Of a stretch of 10,015 nucleotides of DNA, positions 1 through 5,164 are shown piece after piece. Source of the DNA: Methanothrix sp. (lineage in GTDB: Archaea; Halobacteriota; Methanosarcinia; Methanotrichales; Methanotrichaceae). The stretch lies in NCBI GenBank assembly GCA_012798025.1, contig JAAZNX010000082.1, positions 1 to 10,015 of the forward strand. The letters are read 5' to 3'. The notes under the pieces were generated by a model. That model saw nothing but the letters and a program-made list of their open reading frames with translations. It ran no database searches and was not told the origin of the DNA. Position 1 is the stretch's first letter; every line of letters begins with the position of its first letter. The position numbers and the translations under genes are program-made.

Positions 1-65
1 ACTACCATCGCTGTTGCTAGTAACAGCATCATCGATGTAAACGTAATTGCAGCCAATTTCTTCAT
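1..65 (-). CDS. N-terminus of a secreted or membrane protein, truncated by the window edge
   Basis: On the minus strand an ATG at 65-63 opens a reading frame that stays open to the edge. Its first residues are MKKLAAITFTSMMLLLATAM, then V: two lysines followed by an uninterrupted hydrophobic stretch, which is the pattern of a Sec signal peptide or N-terminal anchor. An AGGAGG Shine-Dalgarno lies at 78-73, 7 nt before the ATG, which is near-ideal and fixes the start. The mature protein is outside the window, so function cannot be named; an S-layer, lipoprotein or other exported protein would all fit. A 30-codon ORF ends just upstream and its last codons form this ribosome binding site. The frame is only 21 codons long, so the call rests on the start signal and the hydrophobic leader. 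Confidence 0.6.
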   Translation of the reverse strand, partial: MKKLAAITFTSMMLLLATAMV

Positions 66-68
66 CTT

Positions 69-161
69 TTAACCTCCTATTTTCCCTTTCCGATCACTTT
101 TTGCAGCATACAGTCTGATTATTCTTAAAACTATTGCCTGAATAAAGTCCTCGATCGCCAT
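69..161 (-). CDS. possible 30-residue small ORF coupled to the left-edge gene
   Basis: An ATG at 161-159 opens a 30-codon frame ending in TAA at 71-69, three bases before the ATG of the exported-protein gene. The peptide begins MAIEDFIQAIVLRIIRLYAA and ends in a basic, glycine-rich tail (KSDRKGKIGG). The first 20 residues could form an amphipathic helix. An AGGA lies 8 nt upstream of the start, and a TATA-like box (TATATA) lies about 60 nt upstream. The frame's last codons are the Shine-Dalgarno of the next gene. I do not recognise the peptide. It may be a real small protein, a leader peptide controlling the next gene, or chance. Conservation of the reading frame in related genomes would decide. 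Confidence 0.28.
   Translation of the reverse strand: MAIEDFIQAIVLRIIRLYAAKSDRKGKIGG
71..78 (-). promoter_or_regulatory. Shine-Dalgarno AGGAGGTT of the left-edge gene
   Basis: The reverse complement of 71-78 reads AGGAGGTT. AGGAGG is 7 nt from the ATG at 65 and complementary to the 3' end of archaeal 16S rRNA. It also overlaps the Gly-Gly-stop end of the preceding 30-codon ORF, an arrangement typical of translational coupling. Confidence 0.7.
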
Positions 162-222
162 GCTACATATCCTGGCACGGTAGTTCCAGCATTGTAATCG
201 CCGCCTGGCGACTCTCAGACAT

Positions 223-231
223 GTATATAGC
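223..231 (-). promoter_or_regulatory. TATA-like box upstream of the small ORF and exported-protein gene
   Basis: On the minus strand this reads GCTATATAC, close to the archaeal TATA consensus. A start site about 26 nt downstream would fall near 200, giving a leader of roughly 40 nt before the 30-codon ORF at 161. A second weaker candidate, TTTTAAGAAT at 130-121, would give a start near 98 and a leader of about 33 nt for the gene at 65 alone. Prediction from spacing only. Confidence 0.35.
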
Positions 232-244
232 TACATCACCCTCC

Positions 245-262
245 TAATCCCATAGGGGATTA
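245..262. repeat. perfect 7-bp inverted repeat TAATCCC-ATAG-GGGATTA
   Basis: TAATCCC at 245-251 and GGGATTA at 256-262 are exact reverse complements around a 4-nt centre. A second repeat overlaps it: ATAGGG at 262-267 pairs with CCCTAT at 284-289. The site sits between the promoters of two divergent genes, so an operator for a dimeric regulator is the natural reading, but no known consensus is matched. Confidence 0.4.
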
Positions 263-461
263 TAGGGTAGTGATAGAGTATTTCCCTATTATATCTTTTT
301 TGGTCCTTTGCTTGCGGCTTGATCTGTCTTTCCATATCCTGGGCAGCAATTGGCCAAAGAGCTTTACAAGGCTCGAATAGACATACTCACCTTCTCCTAT
401 TTTAACTCGCGTGATTGCGGGCGATTATCATTAATAAACAGTGCTTTGGCGCGTCTAGTTC

Positions 462-498
462 AAACATTTTGTTCTGTGACCATAAGGGAAAAATGTTT
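462..498. repeat. 9-bp inverted repeat upstream of the deacetylase gene
   Basis: AAACATTTT at 462-470 and AAAATGTTT at 490-498 are exact reverse complements separated by 19 bp, ending 27 bp before the deacetylase start codon. The arms are A/T rich, so chance is a real possibility. In a transcript it would form a weak stem in the 5' leader; in DNA the centre-to-centre distance (28 bp) is near three helical turns. Confidence 0.35.
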
Positions 499-525
499 TA
501 CTGAAGGCGATATAATTTAAAACAT

Positions 526-1542
526 ATGACAAGAACCGGCGTTGTTTATCACCCAATTTATCTTGAGCATGAGACCGGAGGGCATCCGGAGAAAAAAGAG
601 CGACTGACGGCGATCCTGGATAAACTCAAATCGAGCAGACTAAATGTCGAATTCATCACGCCTAAAGCGGCAACTGCAGAGCAAATCGCCACGATACATA
701 ATAAAAGGTACATCGATCAAGTGAGATCCATCTGCGAGCACGGCGGAGGCTACCTGGACATCGACACAGTTCTGTCAAGAAGGTCCTATGATGCTGCCCT
801 CATGGCCGCTGGAGGTGCCATTGCAGCAGTGGATGCTGTAATGAATGGGTTTGATAGCGCTTTTGCTCTGGTCAGGCCGCCTGGCCATCATGCCATGCCC
901 AGCCGCGGAATGGGCTTTTGCATATTCAACAACATAGCGATAGCAGCAAAGCACTCCCAGTCAAAAGGCTTAAAGAAGGTGCTGATTGTGGACTGGGATG
1001 TGCATCACGGCAATGGCACAAATGCAGTCTTTTATTCCGACAAGTCGGTAGTATATTTCTCCATACACCAGTTCCCTCATTATCCTGGCACAGGAAGGGC
1101 AAACGAAGTTGGAGAGGATGGTGCTGAAGGGACAAAGGTGAATGTCCCTCTGCCATCTGGCACGGGGGATGAAGGTTACCTCATGGCCTTTCGTGAGATC
1201 CTATTGCCAATTGCTCTTGAGTACAAGCCAGATATCGTCTTGGTCTCAGCAGGCCAAGACCCCCACAAAGATGATCCCCTGGGAGGCATGCGCCTTACAG
1301 CAGCGGGCTTTGGGGCAATTGCGGGTCTGACAAAGGAGATTGCCGATCTCTGCTGCCATGGAAGGCTGGCCGCCTCCCTGGAAGGTGGCTACAACCTGCA
1401 GGCTCAGGCTGATGCTATTGTCTATGTGCTGAGAGCATTTCAGGGAGAGGTGCCTGAAATAAAGGGTACGGATCTCAAGGCCGCCCAAAGGATAGAAGAG
1501 GTCAAGAAGATCCACCGCGCCTACTGGAAATGCTTTCAATGA
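526..1542 (+). CDS. histone deacetylase family zinc amidohydrolase
   Basis: This is a 338-residue single-domain member of the arginase/deacetylase fold family (class II HDAC, acetylpolyamine amidohydrolase, AcuC relatives), which removes acetyl groups from lysine side chains or polyamines. All catalytic elements are visible: the His pair in [12 protein letters not shown] (H121, H122), zinc ligands D158 and H160 in [10 protein letters not shown], the third ligand D245 in [14 protein letters not shown], and the transition-state tyrosine Y289 in EGGYN. Length is normal for a bacterial or archaeal HDAC. The start is fixed by the conserved N-terminus (TGVVYHP) and an in-frame stop at 502-504. No convincing Shine-Dalgarno precedes it, so it may be leaderless or have an atypical leader. 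Substrate is unknown; archaeal chromatin proteins (histones, Alba), metabolic enzymes or acetylated polyamines are all candidates. It is transcribed alone, convergent with cca. Confidence 0.93.
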   Translation: MTRTGVVYHPIYLEHETGGHPEKKERLTAILDKLKSSRLNVEFITPKAATAEQIATIHNKRYIDQVRSICEHGGGYLDIDTVLSRRSYDAALMAAGGAIAAVDAVMNGFDSAFALVRPPGHHAMPSRGMGFCIFNNIAIAAKHSQSKGLKKVLIVDWDVHHGNGTNAVFYSDKSVVYFSIHQFPHYPGTGRANEVGEDGAEGTKVNVPLPSGTGDEGYLMAFREILLPIALEYKPDIVLVSAGQDPHKDDPLGGMRLTAAGFGAIAGLTKEIADLCCHGRLAASLEGGYNLQAQADAIVYVLRAFQGEVPEIKGTDLKAAQRIEEVKKIHRAYWKCFQ

Positions 1543-1544
1543 TA

Positions 1545-2915
1545 TCAGCAGATCCATCTCCTGGCCTGAAAGTAACGGGCCAGAAATATCCTGAAGTCTT
1601 CGTCCTTTATGCTGGCCAGCTCAAAGCCCACATATATATTGTGTCCACAGCGGATGGCCGAAGAAAGATGCCGTCCCAAAGAGAGGTTCCCAATCTCGGC
1701 GGCCAGCAGATCCTCAGCTCTTGTGTATTTGCGTGCTGTCTCCACCAGGGCCCTTCCGTCTGCGATGTAAGGTCCTGAAAGGGGTCTAGGATGAGCAGCC
1801 AGGAAACGGGATTGATGCGCAGCCTCCCAGACTGGCGGGCCGCTGCGCCGACAAACCCGGGAAAGCTCCCATACCTCCATCTCTATGAGAATCGCTGCTC
1901 TGTTGCGATAGGATGTCACGTCGCTGCGCAGCAGGCGAAAGCCGTAGCGTTCCAGCAGAGCTTTTACAGACTCCTCGGCCTTGCGAAGCTGTGGAAAGAG
2001 CACGTCCTCCACCACTGCAGGGGCCTGAAAATCCACGAGGATCAGGAGGCTTTTGCGCTCATTTATCTGCGCGGCTAGCTCGTCGTCGGAGAGCGGAGCC
2101 ACTGGGTCTGGAAAGAAGAAGTCCAATGAGGGCTCTGCCAGGAAGCAGCGCGATGCTGTGGAGAACTGCAGCATCTTGTCCAGTGTCAAGGCTGCTGCAA
2201 CGTTTCTTCCAGGGTCCACTGGATCCACGACAACCAACGGCTCTTTGTGCTCCTTTTTTCCACAGCCCTCCAGATCCAGGAACTCACCTGGCTTCCAGCT
2301 CGAAGCTGCCTGCAATACCCGCGAAAAGGAGCCAAAGAATAAGATGAGCAGTTCTGCCAAGTAACCGGAAAAGCCGCCAACCTTGAGCTCAGAGCCGTAG
2401 ACCTCTATGCCCTTCATGAACTGCTTTAAGAGCAAGACTTCGTCCTCAAGGCCGACAATCCTGCGGGCCACGTACTCAGTGTGAAATGGAGTTCGATCAA
2501 CCGCGGATTTCAGCCTGGATGCGTCAGGAACCAGGTAACATGGAACAAGATCGACTTCAAAGCCATCCACTATGGCGTGAACATAAGGATGCTCTGCGTA
2601 CTTCTCCTCTTGATCCGGCGCCACAAGCCTTGCGATCTTTATGGCCTCTCCGAGATCGGCATCTAGAGGCATCCCCAAGAAAATGTCCAGGTCATGATCG
2701 CCTGCCAGCCATGTATTTCTGGCAGCGGAGCCCACCAGCATGGCCTTCAGGCTCAGGCCGCGTTCTTCTGCCAGATTCTCGATGCGAGATATGATCGAGT
2801 CAGAGATCTCATGCAATCGTTCCCTGTCGTCTGGACTGGGCCTGACCTTCTTCAGCACCTGCTCTTGAATTTCAGAGAGGGAACTGGGCCAGGTTGTCGT
2901 AAATGGGTCCTCCAC
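1545..2915 (-). CDS. cca: CCA-adding enzyme (tRNA nucleotidyltransferase), archaeal class I
   Basis: This cytoplasmic enzyme adds or repairs the 3'-terminal CCA of tRNAs from CTP and ATP without a nucleic acid template. The nucleotidyltransferase core is near the N-terminus: VGSAARNTW (residues 61-69), then GDHDLDIFL with metal-binding D75 and D77, and a third carboxylate D122 in FEVDLVPCY. The central and tail domains follow. At 456 residues the length is typical. The nearby tRNA-Gln lacks an encoded CCA and would need this enzyme. The start is a GTG at 2915-2913 without a clear Shine-Dalgarno, 44 nt inside thpR. A GTG at 2858, 13 nt past the thpR stop, is an alternative but would remove the residues that form the family's first helix, so I keep 2915. 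Third gene of ilvD-thpR-cca; cca/thpR adjacency is seen in other archaea. Its stop lies 2 bp from the convergent deacetylase stop. Confidence 0.95.
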   Translation of the reverse strand: MEDPFTTTWPSSLSEIQEQVLKKVRPSPDDRERLHEISDSIISRIENLAEERGLSLKAMLVGSAARNTWLAGDHDLDIFLGMPLDADLGEAIKIARLVAPDQEEKYAEHPYVHAIVDGFEVDLVPCYLVPDASRLKSAVDRTPFHTEYVARRIVGLEDEVLLLKQFMKGIEVYGSELKVGGFSGYLAELLILFFGSFSRVLQAASSWKPGEFLDLEGCGKKEHKEPLVVVDPVDPGRNVAAALTLDKMLQFSTASRCFLAEPSLDFFFPDPVAPLSDDELAAQINERKSLLILVDFQAPAVVEDVLFPQLRKAEESVKALLERYGFRLLRSDVTSYRNRAAILIEMEVWELSRVCRRSGPPVWEAAHQSRFLAAHPRPLSGPYIADGRALVETARKYTRAEDLLAAEIGNLSLGRHLSSAIRCGHNIYVGFELASIKDEDFRIFLARYFQARRWIC

Positions 2916-3417
2916 GTGTCAGTGTGCTCTTCTTGAGATAGAATCGGTCCACTGTGAATCTGCCCATGTCGGTCTTTGCCATGCTGGCGATCTTTGCAGC
3001 CAGCAGCCTGCTAGTCTCCTGGTTTGGCCTGCCCACGCGGCCCAGCGTCACATGAGGACTGAAGCCTCGAGCCTCTCGCTCAAAGCCCAAAGGGCTTAGA
3101 GCCGCTTCTATCTTCTCATAGAGCTCTCCAAAATTCCCTTCTAGGCCGAGCCACACGACGCGAACGGCTCTTCCTGGAAATGCGCCCATGCCTGCAACGC
3201 GAGCTGCAAATGGCGCGACCCTGACCTTTGACAGGGCATCGGACACCATTTGCACCCTTCCTTCAGGCACATCTCCCAGAAACTTCAAAGTAACATGGAC
3301 CAGATCCGGTCGAACGAGTCTGAGCCCTTCTGTGGCGATCTGGCTTTGCAGACGCCCTATCCCCTCGCGAATCTCTGAAGGAATTTCTACGGCCACGAAG
3401 CATCTGATGCCCGTCAT
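2872..3417 (-). CDS. thpR: RNA 2',3'-cyclic phosphodiesterase (2H family, LigT/ThpR)
   Basis: A 181-residue 2H phosphoesterase. Family members hydrolyse RNA 2',3'-cyclic phosphate ends to 2'-phosphates, and the bacterial version can join tRNA halves in vitro through a 2',5' bond. Both signature HxTx motifs are present: H41-V-T43 in HVTLKFLG and H122-V-T124 in PHVTLGRVG, inside two pseudo-symmetric lobes. The N-terminal RCFVAVEIP is the usual opening strand. Size matches the family (about 180-190). The ATG at 3417 overlaps the ilvD stop as ATGA, which points to translational coupling and explains the missing Shine-Dalgarno. The 3' end overlaps cca by 44 nt. With cca next door, a role at tRNA or RNA 3' ends, such as clearing cyclic phosphates, is a reasonable inference but is not shown by sequence. 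Confidence 0.93.
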   Translation of the reverse strand: MTGIRCFVAVEIPSEIREGIGRLQSQIATEGLRLVRPDLVHVTLKFLGDVPEGRVQMVSDALSKVRVAPFAARVAGMGAFPGRAVRVVWLGLEGNFGELYEKIEAALSPLGFEREARGFSPHVTLGRVGRPNQETSRLLAAKIASMAKTDMGRFTVDRFYLKKSTLTRGGPIYDNLAQFPL

Positions 3418-5060
3418 CTCAGCACACTGCCCCTGCTTGCCGAGGTCACAGATCTCCTGTAGCGGGCCAAAACGCCGTTCCTTATCGTGGGCTCAGGCTC
3501 CTTCCAGGCTTTAGATCGCCTCAGCAGCTCAGCGGAGTCGACGAGCAGATCGACCCTTCGACCTGGAATGTCTATGCGAATCCGGTCGCCCTGCATAGCC
3601 AAAGCAATGGGACCGCCCACCGCCGCCTCTGGCGAGACATGTCCGATGCACGGCCCTCGTGTGCCACCGCTGAACCTGCCGTCGGTGATGAGCGCCACTG
3701 ACTCGCTCAAACCCGCGCCCGCGATGGCCGAGGTTGGTGCCAGCGTCTCTCTCATGCCAGGTCCGCCCTTCGGCCCTTCGTATCTTATTATCACCACGTC
3801 CCCAGCCAAAATCTCGCCACCCATTATGCCCCGCATGGCCTCTTCCTCTGAATCGTAGACCACAGCAGGTCCTTCATGCCTGAGCATGGCAGGAGACACA
3901 GCAGTCTGCTTTACCACGCAGCCCTCTGGAGCCAGGCTCCCGTAGAGAATTGCAATGCCGCCTTCAGAATGAACCGGCTGATCCAGGGTTGCGATCACCT
4001 GGGCGTTGGCCTTTGGGTTGGCCGGCCTGAATGAGCGTAGCTCCTCGCCGAGGGTTCTGCCGGTGACCGTCATGGCATCAAGGTTCAGCTTTTCCGAGAG
4101 CCTGCTCATTACCGCAGGTATGCCGCCTGCCCTGTCCAGATCGATCATGTGGTACGGCCCGCCTGGCCTGAGGTTGACAAGGTGCGCAGTCTCTCGGCTG
4201 AGCCTATCAATCGTGGTCAGGTCCAGGTTCAGACCGAACTCTGCTGCAATGGCGGGCATATGAAGCACTGTGTTAGTGCTTCCTCCGATAGCCATATCCA
4301 CGCGTATGGCGTTTTCTATCGACTTTTCGGTGACGATATCCTTTGCTGTTATGCCTTTCTCGATGAGTTCCACGATCTTGGCGCCTGATCTCTTCGCGAT
4401 CCTTATCTTCCTGGCATCCACTGCATGGGTCGTGGCACAGCCAGGAAGGCTGAGGCCCAGGGCCTCGGTAAGGCATGCCATAGTGTTTGCGGTGAAGAGA
4501 CCTGCGCATGATCCTGCTCCAGGACAGGCCATCTCCTCCAAGAGGGGCAGGGTCTCGCCTCCAGCCATCCAGCTCTCGGAGACATTTATCAAATCCAATT
4601 CCTTGTCGCAGGCAAATCCCGGCAGCATCGGCCCGCCTGTCACCACGACCGCAGGCAAATTGAGCCTCCCTGCGGCCATGAGATGGCCGGGGACGATCTT
4701 GTCACATGATGGTATCATGACCAGGCCGTCGAGCTGGTGAGCCTGGGCCATTATCTCAATGGAATCCTCGATCAGCTCACGGCTTGGAAGGGAGTACCTC
4801 ATGCCTGCGTGTCCCATGGCGATGCCATCGCACACTCCGATGGTCTGAAACTCAAACGGCACGCCTCCTGCGCTGCGTATTCCAGCCTTCACAGCCTGTC
4901 CCAGTCGGTCCAGGTGAATGTGTCCTGGAACGAACTCATTAAATGAGTTGACAACTCCTATAAAGGGACGATCGATCTCCTCGTCCGTGAGGCCTGTGGC
5001 CTTTAAAAGAGCCCTGTGCGGCGTCCTCTCAGCGCCAAGTTTGGTGATATCGCTCCTCAT
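3414..5060 (-). CDS. ilvD: dihydroxy-acid dehydratase
   Basis: This 548-residue IlvD dehydrates 2,3-dihydroxyisovalerate and 2,3-dihydroxy-3-methylvalerate to the 2-oxo acids, the shared penultimate step to valine and isoleucine (and leucine precursors). Iron-sulfur cysteines are visible at C119 (PSCDK) and C185 (GAGSCAG). The first cysteine of the stable [2Fe-2S] class (TPCN) is absent: the equivalent segment is FVPGHIHL, as in the oxygen-sensitive [4Fe-4S] E. coli-like class, which suits an anaerobe. The C-terminal GRFSGGTRG and GHVSPEAA motifs are intact. The frame is open upstream to 5138, but the start at 5060 is preferred: homologues begin MRSD, a GAGGT Shine-Dalgarno lies 6 nt upstream (5071-5067), and the longer form would start upstream of the predicted promoter. 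First gene of ilvD-thpR-cca, divergent from the symporter gene. Confidence 0.98.
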   Translation of the reverse strand: MRSDITKLGAERTPHRALLKATGLTDEEIDRPFIGVVNSFNEFVPGHIHLDRLGQAVKAGIRSAGGVPFEFQTIGVCDGIAMGHAGMRYSLPSRELIEDSIEIMAQAHQLDGLVMIPSCDKIVPGHLMAAGRLNLPAVVVTGGPMLPGFACDKELDLINVSESWMAGGETLPLLEEMACPGAGSCAGLFTANTMACLTEALGLSLPGCATTHAVDARKIRIAKRSGAKIVELIEKGITAKDIVTEKSIENAIRVDMAIGGSTNTVLHMPAIAAEFGLNLDLTTIDRLSRETAHLVNLRPGGPYHMIDLDRAGGIPAVMSRLSEKLNLDAMTVTGRTLGEELRSFRPANPKANAQVIATLDQPVHSEGGIAILYGSLAPEGCVVKQTAVSPAMLRHEGPAVVYDSEEEAMRGIMGGEILAGDVVIIRYEGPKGGPGMRETLAPTSAIAGAGLSESVALITDGRFSGGTRGPCIGHVSPEAAVGGPIALAMQGDRIRIDIPGRRVDLLVDSAELLRRSKAWKEPEPTIRNGVLARYRRSVTSASRGSVLR

Positions 5061-5066
5061 CTGAAA

Positions 5067-5071
5067 ACCTC
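5067..5071 (-). promoter_or_regulatory. Shine-Dalgarno GAGGT deciding the ilvD start
   Basis: The minus strand reads GAGGT then a 6-nt spacer to the ATG at 5060. It supports this start over the in-frame upstream ATG at 5138. Confidence 0.7.
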
Positions 5072-5147
5072 GCTTGGACCCTTGCCTCTTTGCGCTTAAG
5101 TAGTTGCTGATCTCAATTGAATCATTTAAATAGATCAAGGTCCAAGC
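5072..5147. repeat. 9-bp inverted repeat GCTTGGACC / GGTCCAAGC in the divergent promoter region
   Basis: GCTTGGACC at 5072-5080 and GGTCCAAGC at 5139-5147 are perfect reverse complements 58 bp apart; allowing one extra C they extend to GCTTGGACCCTTG against CAAGGTCCAAGC. One arm lies in the ilvD leader and the other between the TATA box and the symporter start. A second, shorter repeat, TGATCT at 5108-5113 and AGATCA at 5132-5137, brackets the TATA box. Paired operator half-sites are a plausible reading; no known regulator consensus was recognised. Confidence 0.45.
5125..5132. promoter_or_regulatory. shared TATA box (TTTAAATA) for divergent ilvD and symporter genes
   Basis: On the plus strand TTTAAATA at 5125-5132 is a good archaeal TATA box; a start about 26 nt downstream falls near 5155, about 10 nt before the symporter ATG at 5165. 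Read on the minus strand the same bases (TATTTAAA) place a start near 5101, giving a 41-nt leader that carries the ilvD Shine-Dalgarno. No second A/T-rich box in the 104-bp gap fits either gene as well. Promoter positions are predicted from spacing only. Confidence 0.55.
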
Positions 5148-5164
5148 CGCTTGATGTGTTAATC

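Larger units (their letters stand above)
66..525. other. long AT-richer intergenic region between divergent genes
   Basis: This 460-bp stretch lies between the exported-protein gene (minus) and the deacetylase gene (plus). It is visibly richer in A/T than the coding DNA to its right and has no long ORF on either strand. It contains the 30-codon ORF described separately, a 7-bp inverted repeat (245-262), a 5-bp GC hairpin (198-211), a 9-bp inverted repeat (462-498) and several TATA-like boxes (121-130 and 223-231 readable on the minus strand, 288-294 on either). No tRNA or known structured RNA was recognised. Confidence 0.6.

Noticed and set aside
231..335. Minus-strand 34-codon frame (ATG at 335) in the left intergenic region
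   Set aside because: No usable Shine-Dalgarno (AGGA is 1 nt from the ATG), no recognisable features, and it runs through the inverted repeats; length is within chance.
166..342. 10-bp direct repeat CATATCCTGG at 166-175 and 333-342
   Set aside because: One pair of 10-mers in about 500 bp is within reach of chance and no further copies or attachment-site context is seen.
363..400. Minus-strand AGGAG-N-GTG/ATG start giving a frame of only 6-8 codons
   Set aside because: A good ribosome-binding-like string but the frame stops after Arg-Ala-Leu; too short to support as a gene.
926..1156. Long antisense frames inside the deacetylase, ilvD, symporter and nrpR genes
   Set aside because: They lie opposite or out of frame with genes that have clear family motifs, and their own translations show no family motif; shadows of codon bias.
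5060..5138. 26-residue N-terminal extension of ilvD
   Set aside because: It would begin upstream of the predicted promoter start, lacks homologue support, and the 5060 ATG has a GAGGT Shine-Dalgarno.
5117..5164. 16-residue N-terminal extension of the symporter
   Set aside because: The upstream ATG precedes the TATA box at 5125-5132, and the first transmembrane helix starts right after the ATG at 5165.
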